A DNA stretch of 64,000 nucleotides from Variovorax sp. PMC12 (lineage in GTDB: Bacteria; Pseudomonadota; Gammaproteobacteria; Burkholderiales; Burkholderiaceae_C). The stretch covers positions 682,001-746,000 of the forward strand of contig NZ_CP027774.1 of assembly GCF_003019815.1 (NCBI RefSeq), written 5' to 3'. The translations under genes and the position numbers were made by a program. The notes beneath the pieces are model-generated. The model ran no database searches. It had not been told where the DNA came from and saw only the letters and a list, made by a program, of their open reading frames with translations. Positions 1 to 9,514 of this stretch are shown here, piece by piece (within the stretch, counting starts at the first letter, position 1; each line of letters opens with the position of its first letter).

Positions 1-115
1 GTTCATCGGCGAAACCCGGGATGTCAGCCTCATCTGGCCCAACCGAAAGTTCATTCCGGCACGCGTGCGCCAGGTGACCGACTACTTCGCGGCCGGCCTG
101 GCGGAACGCGTCTGA
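1..115 (+). CDS. LysR-type regulator, C-terminal end only
   Basis: The window opens inside this gene. Only the last 37 codons are visible, read from base 2 and ending with TGA at 113-115. The visible tail includes the stretch WPNRKFIPARVRQ followed by a short hydrophobic helix. This resembles the end of the effector-binding domain of LysR-type transcription factors, where a Pro/Arg segment precedes the last helix. The DNA-binding domain and the start lie outside the window, so the regulated genes cannot be inferred. The family call rests on a short tail and is moderate. Confidence 0.5.
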   Translation, partial: FIGETRDVSLIWPNRKFIPARVRQVTDYFAAGLAERV

Positions 116-1057
116 AGGGCGCTCGACAGTCGACGTCCGGTCGTGAGCGCTGCGGCTCGAGACGGGGCAAACCAACGGCGCGGCGGGAAGCTTGGCGACT
201 CGATGGCTGTTGGACGTCATTCGCGCAGCGCGCGCGGTGGCCTCTAACGCGTCGAGCGCGATCGCCAGCGTGCCGCGTCCGTGTGTGCGCGGGCCAGAGG
301 ATTTCCCAACGTGGCCGGTGGCCGACAGCGTCGCAATGACTGTCTCGAACGTCACGCTGGGGCTGGCCGGCGCCGCCTGGAACTTGTGTCACCGCACGGC
401 GTCCCGCAGGCGCAGCACGAGATGGACGGCGCCGTCGCCGCCCTGCAGGACAGACGCCGGCGAATCGCGGACGCTAGCGCCCGGCCGTGGTCGAGTGCGC
501 GGCGATCAAGCGTTCACACATGTGGCCGCCGAACCTGTACAAGCATTGATTTTGGATCGAGGCGCCGAATTTGGCTGCGCTGAAGGGGCCGTTGACGGGA
601 GTCTGCTCCTGGCCGAGTGCGGCCCTCGGAGAGCATTCTGCCCCGCTCGAGCCGGGCCCGGTCTGGCTCGTCTGCCCCAGCCTGGCAAACACCCGACGAT
701 TGCAACTTGCAACTGGAATGCGCACCTTCTGCAGGGCTTCAAGCTACGCCTTGCGATCCGGCGGGGAAGTGGAGTGCCGCTATGGATCACGATGAGCGCA
801 GGTAGCGACGCGCGACGCTGGCGCCCTTGCGCGCGCCGACATGGCCCGCCGAGCAAATCCTGACGCTAGGGGTCAAATTTGGGGAGCTGGGCGGCGGCCG
901 GGACCGAAACACACCTCTAAGTCGTTGATTTCAAGGAAATCACGGTTCCATTCCCAGTGAAAAAAATCCATCCTCAATGGAGACCGACACATGCTGTGGA
1001 CATGAATAGGTCGAACAGACAAGAACACCTGCTGCATGCCGTTGACCGCCATGTTGA
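116..1057. other. 0.9 kb stretch without a convincing gene
   Basis: No open frame here looks like a protein. The longer frames (for example 192-863 on the plus strand) are rich in Arg, Pro and Cys, have no recognisable domain and overlap one another, as expected for chance frames in high-GC DNA. The only structured element I see is the 17-bp inverted repeat at 926-942. No tRNA, insertion-sequence end or T-rich terminator was recognised. It may be decayed or regulatory DNA between the LysR gene and the convergent gene at 1058-1444. Confidence 0.5.
926..942. repeat. 17-bp inverted repeat TGATTTC-AAG-GAAATCA
   Basis: This is a perfect 7-bp inverted repeat around a 3-bp centre, in the non-coding stretch downstream of the minus-strand gene at 1058. 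It could be a protein-binding palindrome or half of an old recombination site. No gene starts immediately beside it and no T-tract follows it, so it is not an obvious terminator. Confidence 0.35.
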
Positions 1058-1444
1058 TCATGCGAGCCCTTCGACCCACTGCGCGCGCCAGGCCGGAGCT
1101 TCGAAAGGGTCTGCAAAGTACTGGGTCTCGCGCGCGACCTTTCCGTCCCGGAATTCCATGATGCTCACCGTGAAGGCGCTCTTGCCTTCGTAGTCGATCG
1201 CATATTCGGTCACCCAGAGATTTCCCTCTCCGACGATCCGCCGGACAACGAACCCCGATGGCTTGCCTGGGTGATGGCTTCGAAGCGCTTGCAGGTTCTG
1301 TCGCCCGCGGATGACCTCGCCCGACTGCGGGTAGATGCACACGGCGTCGTCGTGATAGATCTCGTGCTCAGCGACCTGGTCGCCCGCAGCGGATGCAGCC
1401 CAGTGTCGATCGATAGCCGCTCGAACCGTCTGTTCTTCCATCAT
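1058..1444 (-). CDS. NTF2/SnoaL-like small protein
   Basis: This 128-residue protein has the length and layout of the NTF2-like (SnoaL) alpha+beta barrel fold: an N-terminal helix, a segment HDDAVCIYPQSGEVIRG of the kind that lines the pocket, and a C-terminal strand pair ending in QYFADPFEAPAWRAQWVE. That ending is typical of a common group of uncharacterised NTF2-like proteins. Such proteins bind small molecules or act as isomerases, cyclases or accessory subunits, and no substrate can be named here. Two adjacent ATG codons (1444 and 1441) are possible starts. It may follow the hypothetical gene at 1472-1900 in the same direction, 27 bases downstream. Confidence 0.7.
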   Translation of the reverse strand: MMEEQTVRAAIDRHWAASAAGDQVAEHEIYHDDAVCIYPQSGEVIRGRQNLQALRSHHPGKPSGFVVRRIVGEGNLWVTEYAIDYEGKSAFTVSIMEFRDGKVARETQYFADPFEAPAWRAQWVEGLA

Positions 1445-1471
1445 CGATCTCCATTCGGGTTGGCCTGGTTC

Positions 1472-1900
1472 CTACCAGACACGCCACCACGGCTTGCTCC
1501 GGGCATCTTTCGCCACTGGTGCTTCCTCAAGCAGCATCTGGCCGTCCGCGCCGTAGAGCTCCGACTCTTCTCCCTGCACCTTGGCCGAAACGGCCTGGGC
1601 CAGTCGCCACATCTTGCGCCGGATTTCTTCGTCGGGGTTCTTCGCGACGATGTTGCCTCGGTGATGCCAGATCCAGGCCATGTTCCCGCCGACGCCATGC
1701 TGGGAGTATTCGAGCCATACGGCCATGCTCTGGTCATTGACGTGAAGCACGTCGCCTTCGGTGGTTGTTGCTTCGGCGTATCCGTCGAGCCGCATTTCCT
1801 TGTCGGCATGAACGAGGTCGATCCACTCCTGCAGGGAGATCTCAGGGCCGTCTTCGCTGAACCAGTCTTCGCGGCGCGTGATGTAGATGTTGTAGCTCAT
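1472..1900 (-). CDS. Hypothetical protein, 142 aa
   Basis: I do not recognise this protein. It starts MSYNIYITRREDWFSEDG at an ATG one base beyond the stop of the response regulator gene (1902-2516). The residues are mixed and acidic with several Trp (EWIDL, AWIWHH, RKMWRL), suggesting a soluble globular protein. There is no signal peptide or membrane segment. Similar N-termini (a few residues, then ITRRxxW) occur in small conserved proteins of unknown role in Proteobacteria. The near-overlap with the regulator gene suggests co-transcription with the two-component system, but no functional link is shown by the sequence. Confidence 0.6.
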   Translation of the reverse strand: MSYNIYITRREDWFSEDGPEISLQEWIDLVHADKEMRLDGYAEATTTEGDVLHVNDQSMAVWLEYSQHGVGGNMAWIWHHRGNIVAKNPDEEIRRKMWRLAQAVSAKVQGEESELYGADGQMLLEEAPVAKDARSKPWWRVW

Positions 1901-1901
1901 G

Positions 1902-2516
1902 TCAAAGCGCATGCTCCCGCAGAAACCGATCGAGCTGGTGACTGTTCGACAACCCCAGCTTCGCAAACACATGCGCGCGGTGTGTCTCCACCGTGCGCTG
2001 CTCCAGCGGGGCGAGTTCCAGCGCGATCTGCTTGTTGGGCTTGCCTTCGGCCACGAGGCGGGCCACCTGCATCTCGCGCGGCGTGAGCTTGTCCCACAGC
2101 GCCTGCGCTGCTTGCCGTGCCTGCCGGCGCACGGCGTTCTCGCCGGCCTGCCGCAGCGCGCGGGCGATGTTGTCGAGCAGTTGTTCGTCGCTGCAGGGTT
2201 TCTCCAGCCAGCCGAAGGCGCCGTTCTGCACGGCCTCCACCGCCATGGGGATGTCGCCGTGGCCGGACAGGAAGATCACCACCAGCGGGCTTTCCTGTGC
2301 ACGCAGCGCGTCGAACACCTGCAGGCCGCTCATGCCTTCCATGCGCAGGTCCAGGATGGCGCAGCCCGCGCGCTGAAGGTCGGCGCCTTCGAGGAAAGCC
2401 TCGCCGGAGGCGAAGGTCTGCACCGCATAGCCGCGCGACAGCAGCAGCAGGCCCAGCGAGCGGCGCACGGCCTCGTCGTCGTCCACGATGCACAGGTTGT
2501 TGGCAAGAGCGTTCAT
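1902..2516 (-). CDS. FixJ/DctR-type response regulator (receiver + LuxR HTH)
   Basis: This 204-residue regulator has an N-terminal receiver (residues 5-125) with the acidic pair at D12-D14, the phosphoacceptor Asp at about residue 56 (CAILDLRMEG) and the Lys of WLEKP near residue 106. A LuxR-type helix-turn-helix follows (LTPREMQVARLVAEGKPNKQIA, residues about 140-200). Its start overlaps the stop of the kinase gene by four bases (ATGA), so the two are translationally coupled partners. The architecture matches DctR/FixJ/TodT regulators that act with membrane-bound sensors of organic acids. Promoter targets are not evident nearby. Confidence 0.85.
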   Translation of the reverse strand: MNALANNLCIVDDDEAVRRSLGLLLLSRGYAVQTFASGEAFLEGADLQRAGCAILDLRMEGMSGLQVFDALRAQESPLVVIFLSGHGDIPMAVEAVQNGAFGWLEKPCSDEQLLDNIARALRQAGENAVRRQARQAAQALWDKLTPREMQVARLVAEGKPNKQIALELAPLEQRTVETHRAHVFAKLGLSNSHQLDRFLREHAL

Positions 2517-4696
2517 GGCGGTGAGATTTCCAGCGCAAGGGTAAAGACTGTGCCACCGCCGGGCCGGTCGGCAAAGGAGAGGCGGCCCCGGTGGGCTTCG
2601 ACGATGGTGCGGCAGATGTTGAGCCCCAGGCCCAGGCCGCCGGCCTTGGTGGTGAAGAAGGGCGCGAACACCTGTTCGGCCAGGCTGGCATCGATGCCCG
2701 GGCCGTGGTCGGCGATGCGGATGCGCATGCGCCCGTCGAGCACCTCGGCGTCGATTTCCACCACGCGTTGGTCCTGCGGCGTGGCCTGCATGGCCTGCAG
2801 GCTGTTGGAGAGCAGGTTGAGCAGCACCTGCTCGAGCAGCACGCGGTCGCCGCGCACCGGGGGCAGCGTGGCGGGCACGCGCACTTCGGCGCGCACCTGG
2901 CGTTGGCGCATCTCGCCCTGCAGCAGCGCGAGCACGTTGGTCACCAGCGCCGCCACGGCGCAGTCTTCGGTGCCGACGGTGCGCTGGCGCACGAAGCCGC
3001 GGATGCGCCGCACGATCTCGGCGCTGCGCTGGGCCTGCGCCATGGTCTCGTCGAGGCTGCTCACCAGCAGCGCCTGGTTGCCCTGCTCGGCAAAGGCCTT
3101 GGCCGCGCTCGCGAAGTTGCTCAGCGCCATCAGCGGCTGGTTGAGCTCGTGGGCCAGGGTGGATGCCATTTCGCCGAGGCTGGCAAGGCGCTGGGCGTGC
3201 TGCAGCTGCTCGTCGTTCTGGCGCTGGCGCAGCTCGGCGCGCTTCTGCTCGGTGATGTCGACCACGGAGCTCATCCACCCGCTGTGCCGGCCGTCGGCGT
3301 CGATCAGCGGCGCGGTGTAGACCATGGTGATCACCTCGCGCCCGTCGCGGTGCCGCAGGCGCGACTCGAAGCCCGAGCGCGCGGGCTGGCCGCTCATCAT
3401 GGCGTCGTAGTGGTGCCAGTGCCGGGGCACGTCGTCGGGGTGCCAGTACGGGTAGGGCGGCAGCCGGCCGAGCAGCTCGTCGGCGCCATAGCCCGTCATT
3501 TCGCAGAAGGCCGGATTGACGTAGGTGATTCGGCCTTCGAGGTCGCGCGCGCGCATGCCGACCAGCAGCGAGTCTTCCATTGCCTTGCGGAAGGCGTGGG
3601 CTTCGTCCAGTGCGTGGGTGCGTTCGCGCACGCGCAGCTCCAGGTCGCGGCGTGCGTCGCGCTGCTCTGCGAAGCGGCGTTCGCGCAGCTGCCAGTACAG
3701 GCCGCCGAGCAGCAGCACGCCCGCGACCAGCAGGCCCAGCATCCAGGTGCGTTCGCGCGCGCGGTCGACTTCGGCGTGGTCGCCCATCACCGTCAGCGTC
3801 CAGCCAAGGTCGGGCAGGGGCTCGTCGACCGCGAGAAAGCGGCGTGTCTTGCCGCCGATGCTGGTGCGCACCAGGTAGCCGGGCTGGTCGCCGCCGCGCT
3901 CGAGCTGCCACGGCAGCAGCGGGAAATCGGTGCGCCCGCCGTACTGCTGGTCGCGCCGAATGCCTTCCACGTCGGTGGGTGACAAGGCGCGCGTGGCCCG
4001 GTACATCCACGTCGGCACCGAGCTCAGGAACACGATGCCGCGCGCGTCGGTCAGCAGGATCGGGTCGCGCACGAAGGTCCAGGCCTCCTGCAGCTGGCGC
4101 AGGCTGACCTTGACCGTCACCACGCCCAGCACCGCGCCGCCGTCCGGGCGCACCGGTGCCGAGATGAACAGGCCGGGTTCGCCGGTCGTCTGGCCGAGGC
4201 CGTAGAACAGGCCGCTGCGGCCGGCGCGCGCATCGCGGAAGTAGGGCCGGTTGGCATAGGACTCGCCGACGAAGCTCTGCGGCGTGTTCCAGTTGCTCGC
4301 GGCCAGCGTGAGGCCTTGCAGGTCGCTCAGGTACAGCGCGTCGGAGCCGGCCTGGCGGTTCACTTCCTCGATGTAGAGATTGGCGCGCTGCTTCACGGCG
4401 GCGTCCTGCGGGTGGGCGAGCGCGGCCAGCACTTCGGGGTGCAGGCCGGTGGTGAAGGGCAGGTAGCTGTATTTGCCGGCGGAGTCGCGCAGGCCGAGCA
4501 CATGCACTTCCATGGCGCGGCGGATCGAGTCGGCCTGGAAGTTCGCCTCGCGCACGGCGGCCCATTGGCCGGCCAGGCCGATCAGCAGCAGCGCGAGCGC
4601 GCAGGCGGCCGTCCATGCGGCCACGCTGCGGTAGCGCAGACGCGGGCGAGGCGGGGGCGCGGACGGTTCTGGCGGTTCGGGCGTGGTGGGCGGCAT
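2513..4696 (-). CDS. DctS-like membrane sensor histidine kinase
   Basis: This protein is about 727 aa. One membrane helix near the N-terminus (AWTAACALALLLIGLAGQWA) and a second after about 250 residues (WMLGLLVAGVLLLGGLYW) bracket a periplasmic Cache-like sensor. A coiled segment, a PAS domain (VNPAFCEMTGYGADELLG), an HisKA domain with the phospho-His in LAHELNQPL, and an HATPase domain with N-box (LLSNSLQAM), IADHGPGID and GLGLGLN follow. The layout is that of DctS/DctB sensors for C4-dicarboxylates, but the ligand is not shown. I chose ATG 4696; a GTG at 4750 would add 18 residues, and neither has a clear ribosome-binding site. It is paired with the regulator gene at 1902-2516. Confidence 0.82.
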   Translation of the reverse strand: MPPTTPEPPEPSAPPPRPRLRYRSVAAWTAACALALLLIGLAGQWAAVREANFQADSIRRAMEVHVLGLRDSAGKYSYLPFTTGLHPEVLAALAHPQDAAVKQRANLYIEEVNRQAGSDALYLSDLQGLTLAASNWNTPQSFVGESYANRPYFRDARAGRSGLFYGLGQTTGEPGLFISAPVRPDGGAVLGVVTVKVSLRQLQEAWTFVRDPILLTDARGIVFLSSVPTWMYRATRALSPTDVEGIRRDQQYGGRTDFPLLPWQLERGGDQPGYLVRTSIGGKTRRFLAVDEPLPDLGWTLTVMGDHAEVDRARERTWMLGLLVAGVLLLGGLYWQLRERRFAEQRDARRDLELRVRERTHALDEAHAFRKAMEDSLLVGMRARDLEGRITYVNPAFCEMTGYGADELLGRLPPYPYWHPDDVPRHWHHYDAMMSGQPARSGFESRLRHRDGREVITMVYTAPLIDADGRHSGWMSSVVDITEQKRAELRQRQNDEQLQHAQRLASLGEMASTLAHELNQPLMALSNFASAAKAFAEQGNQALLVSSLDETMAQAQRSAEIVRRIRGFVRQRTVGTEDCAVAALVTNVLALLQGEMRQRQVRAEVRVPATLPPVRGDRVLLEQVLLNLLSNSLQAMQATPQDQRVVEIDAEVLDGRMRIRIADHGPGIDASLAEQVFAPFFTTKAGGLGLGLNICRTIVEAHRGRLSFADRPGGGTVFTLALEISPP

Positions 4697-4794
4697 GGAG
4701 AAAAACGGCGCCGGCCGGCGCGGCGACCGGAATTTTGCCCTGATCGGCACGGGAGGCAGGATCCTGGCTGCCGGCCGCCGTTACCGCCCTGTCG

Positions 4795-7700
4795 TCATGA
4801 GGCGGCGGCACTGAGCAGCTGCCGCTGCGGCGTGCCGCGCTCCAGCTGCCCGGCCAGCGCCTGCCAGCGCACCCGCGCGGCCACCACGCTCTCTTCCTTC
4901 ACATGCCCGAAGCCGCGAATCTGCTCCGGCAGCCGCGCCAGCGCGAGCGCGCTGTCGAAGTCGATGCGGTCGAAGCGCTCCAGAATGTCTTCGACCATGG
5001 CCCGGTAGTCCTCGATCAGCTGGCGCTCCATGCGCCGCTCGGCCGTGCGGCCGAACACGTCGAACGCCGTGCCGCGCAGCCCGCGCAGCTTCGCGAGCAC
5101 GCGGAACGCGCGCATCATCCATGGCCCGAAACTGGTCTTCACCGCACGGCCTTCGGCATCGCGGCGGCCGAGCACCGGCGGGGCAAGGTTGAAGCGCAGC
5201 ACGGGCTTGCCTTCTAACTGCTCGTTGAGCTTCTCCATGAAGCGAGGGTCGGTGTAAAGCCGCGCGACCTCGTACTCGTCCTTGTAGGCCATGAGCTTGA
5301 ACAGCCCCGACGCCACGGCCTTTGCCAGAACGGTGCCGCCGCGCTCGCGCTGTTCGAGCACGCGCACGCGCTCGACCAGTTCCGCATAGCGCTGCGCATA
5401 GGCGGCGTTCTGGTACGACGCGAGAAATGCGGTGCGATCCTTCACCAGCGCCTCGAAGCTCTGCGGCCGCTGCAGCGCCACGACCTTCTGCGGCGAGGCC
5501 TCGCGCGCCACCGCCGCGAGGTCGAGCGCCGCCTTGCGGCCCCAGCGGAATGCCGCCTGGTTCGCCTTCACGGCCACGCCGTTGATCTCGATGGCCTTGT
5601 CCAGCGCCTGCGCCGACAGCGGCACGAAGCCCTTCTGGAACGCGAAGCCCAGCAGGAACAGGTTGGCCGCGATGGCATCGCCCATGAGCCGCGTCGCCAG
5701 TTGCGTCGCGTCGACGAAGTCGGCGCGGCCTTCCACCGACTCCTCGATGAGTGCGCGCACCTGCGCGGCCGGAAACTGCCAGTCGGGCTGCTGCGCGAAG
5801 TGCCCGGTCGGCTGCTCGAAGGTGTTGACCAGCGCATAGGTGCGCCCCGGCCGCATGCGCGCGATGGCGTCGGGCGCGCCGGCCGTGAGCATGTCGCAAC
5901 CCAGGATCAGGTCAGCTTCGCCGGTGGGGATGCGCTGCGCCTTCAGTTGCGCCGCGTCGCGCGCGATGCGCACGTGCGAGGTCACCGAGCCGTTCTTCTG
6001 CGACATGCCCGTCATGTCGAGCACGCTCACGCCTTTGCCCTCGAGGTGCGCCGCCATGCCGATCAGCGCGCCGATGGTGATGACGCCCGTGCCGCCGATG
6101 CCGGTGATCAGGATGTTGTGCATGCCGTCTAGCGCGGCCTGCTTCGGCTCTGGCAGCGGTGCTTCCTCGGCCGCGGCCTTCGCGGCCACGGGCGCCTGCT
6201 TGCGCGGCTTCACGCCTTCCACGGTCACGAAGCTCGGGCAGAAGCCCTTGATGCACGATTCGTCGGCATTGCACGCGCTCTGGTCCACGCTGCGCTTGAG
6301 GCCCAGGTCGGTCTGCTTCGGCAGCAGCGCAGTGCAGTTCGACTGCTCACCGCAGTCGCCGCAGCCTTCGCACACCGCGTCGTTGATGAACACGCGGCGC
6401 GCGGCCTGCGGGAACTCGCCCTTCTTGCGCCGGCGGCGCTTCTCGGCCGCGCAGACCTGGTCGTAGATGAGTACCGACACGCCCTCGAACTCGCGCAGCT
6501 CGCGCTGCACCGTGTCCATCTGGTCGCGGTGGTGCACGGTGAGCACGAAGCCGTCGCGCTCCGGCGGCAGCACGCTGCGATCGGCCCAGCGTGTCGGGTC
6601 CTCGGCCACCAGCGCCAGGCGCTTCACGCCCTCGGCCGCCATCTGGTGCGCGATGCGCGGCACGGTGATCGGGCCGTCGACCGGCTGGCCGCCCGTCATG
6701 GCCACCGCGTCGTTGTAGAGGATCTTGTAGGTGATGTTCACGCCCGCCGCCACAGCCGCGCGGATGGCGAGCGAGCCGGAGTGGTAGTAGGTGCCGTCGC
6801 CGAGGTTCGCGAACACGTGCTTGCGCTTCGAGAACCATGCCTGGCCCAGCCATGGCGCACCTTCGCCGCCCATGTGCGTGGTGGTCTTGTTGTGCTCGGG
6901 GTAGATGGCGGTGGCCATCACATGGCAGCCGATGCCCGCGAGCGCGAGGCTGCCCTCGGGCACCTTGGTCGATGTGTTGTGCGGGCAGCCCGAGCAGTAC
7001 CAGGCTGGTCGCGAAGGCGTGGCCACGGCCTTGCCGAGCACCACGTCCTTCGCGTCGAGGATGGCCAGCCGCATGCGGATGCGGTCGCTGGTGTGGAAGC
7101 GCGCCACGCGAGCGGCAATGACGCGCGCGATCTGCGCCACCGAGAAGTCGGCCGTGGCCGGCAGTAGCCACTTGCCGCGTGGATGCGCGCCCCATTCGCC
7201 CTGTTCGTCGAACTTGCCGATCACGCGCGGGCGCACGTTTTCCCGCCAGTTGTAGAGATGCTCCTTGAGCTGGTATTCGACGATCTGGCGCTTTTCCTCC
7301 ACCACCAGGATCTCTTCGAGCCCGTCGGCAAACTCGCGGATCGAATCGGGCTCCAGCGGCCAGGGCATCGACACCTTGAAGAGGCGAATGCCGATGCGCG
7401 CGGCTTCGTCCGCGTCGATGCCCAGCTCTTCCAGCGCCTCCAGCACGTCGCGGTACGACTTGCCCGAGGCCACGATGCCCAGGCGTGCCTTGGGCGAATC
7501 GATGGTCACGCGGTTCAGCCGGTTCTCGCGCGCATAGGCGATGGCGGCGTAGATCTTGTAGTCCTGCATCAGCTCTTCCTGCTTGCGCGCCTGCACGCCG
7601 AGCGTGTCGGTCGACAGGCGCGCATGCACGCCGCCGGGCGGAAAGACGAAGTCCGAGGGCAGCCGCGTGTGCACGTCGAGCGCACCGGCGGCGATGGAGC

Positions 7701-8337
7701 CCGACGACTCGACCGTGTCCGCCAGCGCCTTGAAGCCGACCGGCAGGCCGGCGAAGCGCGACATCGCAAAGCCGTGCAGGCCGAGTTCGATGTATTCCTC
7801 CACGCTCTGCGGATAGAGCAGCGGGATCATCGAGGCCGCGAACAGGTGGTCGCTCTGGTTGGGCAGCGTGGAGGAAGAAGCGCCGTGGTCGTCGCCCGCC
7901 ACCAGCAGGACGCCGCCGTTGGGCGAGGTGCCCGCGTGGCTCATGTGCTTGAACACGTCGCCGCAGCGGTCGACGCCGGGCGCCTTGCCGTACCACATGG
8001 CGAATACGCCGTCGACCGCCGCTTCGCCGGTCAGGTGCACCTGCTGCGTGCCCCAGACGGCGGTGGCGGCCAGCTCCTCGTTCACGCCCGGCAGGAACTT
8101 CACCGCGTTGGCTTCCAGCTGCGGCTGTGCCTTCCAGAGCGCCTCGTCCAGGCCGCCGAGCGGCGAGCCGCGGTAGCCGGAGACGAAGCCCGCGGTGTTC
8201 AGTCCCGCCTTCCGGTCGCGCCATTTCTGCACGAGCATGAGGCGCACCAGTGCCTGGATGCCGCTGAGGTAGATCCGGCCTTCGGTGGCCGTGTATTTGT
8301 CGTCCAGCGCAACGCTGGCCAGTTCGTGGGATGCCAT
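4795..8337 (-). CDS. Fused indolepyruvate ferredoxin oxidoreductase
   Basis: This very long protein (1180 aa) carries, in order, an N-terminal pyruvate-ferredoxin-oxidoreductase-like alpha region (GLNTAGFVSGYRGSPLGGLD), a TPP-binding region (GCPHNTST; ANLGDGTYYHSG; NITYKILYNDAVAMTGGQ), a cysteine-rich Fe-S segment (CEGCGDCGEQSNC, then CNADESCIKGFCP), and a gamma region starting ITGIGGTGVITIG. This is the three-domain fused form of IorA/IorB common in aerobic Proteobacteria. It oxidatively decarboxylates aryl- or branched-chain 2-oxoacids from amino-acid transamination to acyl-CoA. It is divergent from a LysR gene (8617), the likely regulator. Start ATG 8337 gives the expected N-terminus. Confidence 0.88.
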   Translation of the reverse strand: MASHELASVALDDKYTATEGRIYLSGIQALVRLMLVQKWRDRKAGLNTAGFVSGYRGSPLGGLDEALWKAQPQLEANAVKFLPGVNEELAATAVWGTQQVHLTGEAAVDGVFAMWYGKAPGVDRCGDVFKHMSHAGTSPNGGVLLVAGDDHGASSSTLPNQSDHLFAASMIPLLYPQSVEEYIELGLHGFAMSRFAGLPVGFKALADTVESSGSIAAGALDVHTRLPSDFVFPPGGVHARLSTDTLGVQARKQEELMQDYKIYAAIAYARENRLNRVTIDSPKARLGIVASGKSYRDVLEALEELGIDADEAARIGIRLFKVSMPWPLEPDSIREFADGLEEILVVEEKRQIVEYQLKEHLYNWRENVRPRVIGKFDEQGEWGAHPRGKWLLPATADFSVAQIARVIAARVARFHTSDRIRMRLAILDAKDVVLGKAVATPSRPAWYCSGCPHNTSTKVPEGSLALAGIGCHVMATAIYPEHNKTTTHMGGEGAPWLGQAWFSKRKHVFANLGDGTYYHSGSLAIRAAVAAGVNITYKILYNDAVAMTGGQPVDGPITVPRIAHQMAAEGVKRLALVAEDPTRWADRSVLPPERDGFVLTVHHRDQMDTVQRELREFEGVSVLIYDQVCAAEKRRRRKKGEFPQAARRVFINDAVCEGCGDCGEQSNCTALLPKQTDLGLKRSVDQSACNADESCIKGFCPSFVTVEGVKPRKQAPVAAKAAAEEAPLPEPKQAALDGMHNILITGIGGTGVITIGALIGMAAHLEGKGVSVLDMTGMSQKNGSVTSHVRIARDAAQLKAQRIPTGEADLILGCDMLTAGAPDAIARMRPGRTYALVNTFEQPTGHFAQQPDWQFPAAQVRALIEESVEGRADFVDATQLATRLMGDAIAANLFLLGFAFQKGFVPLSAQALDKAIEINGVAVKANQAAFRWGRKAALDLAAVAREASPQKVVALQRPQSFEALVKDRTAFLASYQNAAYAQRYAELVERVRVLEQRERGGTVLAKAVASGLFKLMAYKDEYEVARLYTDPRFMEKLNEQLEGKPVLRFNLAPPVLGRRDAEGRAVKTSFGPWMMRAFRVLAKLRGLRGTAFDVFGRTAERRMERQLIEDYRAMVEDILERFDRIDFDSALALARLPEQIRGFGHVKEESVVAARVRWQALAGQLERGTPQRQLLSAAAS

Positions 8338-8616
8338 GACAGAAAAAGACTCCGGGTAGGACTCGTGGAATGCGGGCATGGCCCCGGTAGGGTGCCGGCC
8401 TGCGAAACGCCCCGCCGGGGTAGGCGGCGAGGCAGCAACGATTCTTCCGCCGTGCGCGCGGAAAGTGCTTCTTCGTTTTGGCCGGCTGGCGGGGTTTGCA
8501 GAAGATCTGTCTTTTTCTACGGCATCCGGCCGAAAGGATTTCGTCGGCGCTCCGGTGCCGCGCCGGCCGCACAAGCCGGCCGCACAATGGCGGCCCCGCA
8601 GAACGACGAGAACCCG
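8338..8616. promoter_or_regulatory. Divergent control region between iorAB-like gene and LysR gene
   Basis: This 279-bp non-coding region separates two divergent genes, the usual arrangement for a LysR regulator and its target. It contains an interrupted palindrome TTCCGC-N7-GCGGAA (8445-8463), which fits the loose T-N11-A dyad recognised by LysR proteins. I see no convincing -35/-10 pair. The palindrome as binding site is inference. Confidence 0.35.
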
Positions 8617-9504
8617 ATGAGACCCGACCTCGATTCGCTGGCGCTTTTCCTGCGCGCCATTGAGCACGGCAGCCTGTCGAAGGCCGCCGCCGAGAGCCAC
8701 ATGGTGCTGTCGGCCGCGAGCCGCCGCCTGGCCATTCTCGAGGGGCACCTGGGCGTGGCGCTGCTGAACCGCACGTCGAAGGGCGTGACGCCCACCGGCG
8801 CTGGCGAGTCGCTGGCCATGCATGCGCGCCAGATCCTGCGCGACGTCGATCGCATGCGCGCCGACCTGTCCGACTACGCGCAGGGCGCCACCGGCCGCGT
8901 GCGCCTGCATGCCAATGCCTCGGCCATGGGCCAGTTCCTGCCCGACGACGTGGCGAGCTTCCGCGTGCGCTACCCCGAGATCCGCGTGAGCGTGGAGGAG
9001 CACCGCAGCGTCTACATCGTGCAGGCCATCCGCGACCGGCAGGCCGACGTGGGCGTCATCACCAGCGAGGCGGTCGACCCCGCGCTCAACTTCATTCCCT
9101 ACCGCACCGACCGGCTGGTGGCCATCGTGCGGCAGAAGCATCCGTGGCGCGGGCGCGAGGTGTCCTTCGAGGAACTGCTCGACTTCGATTTCGTCGGGCT
9201 GGAGGACGACTCGGCCATCTCCCGCACGATGGAAGACGCCGCCATGAGCGCGCGCAAGGTACTGCGACTGCGTGTGCGGGTGAAGAGCTTCGAGGCCGTG
9301 TGCCGGATGATCGAGGCGGGCATGGGCGTGGGCATCCTGCCCGAGGGCGCCGCCGTGGCCTATCGCAAGGAGATGAAGCTGCGCTTCATCAATCTCAGCG
9401 ACGCGTGGGCCTCGCGCCGCATGTACCTGTGCACGCGGCAGGAGGCGCTGACGTTTCCGCAGCGCCGCCTGGTCGATCACCTGCTGGCGCGCGGAATTCC
9501 CTAG
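8617..9504 (+). CDS. LysR-family transcriptional regulator
   Basis: This 295-residue protein has an N-terminal winged HTH (LALFLRAIEHGSLSKAAA then LAILEGHLGVALLNRTSKG, residues about 5-65) and a LysR substrate-binding domain to the end. It is divergent from the fused indolepyruvate oxidoreductase gene, so it probably controls that gene in response to an amino-acid-derived acid; this is inferred from position. An in-frame ATG at 8587 would add ten residues (MAAPQNDENP). I prefer 8617 because MRPDLDSLALF starts directly before the conserved first helix. Its stop lies 10 bases from the convergent MFS gene. Confidence 0.85.
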   Translation: MRPDLDSLALFLRAIEHGSLSKAAAESHMVLSAASRRLAILEGHLGVALLNRTSKGVTPTGAGESLAMHARQILRDVDRMRADLSDYAQGATGRVRLHANASAMGQFLPDDVASFRVRYPEIRVSVEEHRSVYIVQAIRDRQADVGVITSEAVDPALNFIPYRTDRLVAIVRQKHPWRGREVSFEELLDFDFVGLEDDSAISRTMEDAAMSARKVLRLRVRVKSFEAVCRMIEAGMGVGILPEGAAVAYRKEMKLRFINLSDAWASRRMYLCTRQEALTFPQRRLVDHLLARGIP

Positions 9505-9514
9505 CGCACGGCGG

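Noticed and set aside
192..863. Plus-strand open frame of 223 codons near the left edge
   Set aside because: The composition is Arg/Pro/Cys-rich with no domain, it competes with other frames in the same DNA, and it has no ribosome-binding site, as expected for chance frames in high-GC sequence.
4795..9480. A single minus-strand protein of about 1560 residues extending the indolepyruvate oxidoreductase upstream
   Set aside because: The extra part runs antisense through the LysR gene and has shadow-frame composition; the family N-terminus begins at 8337.
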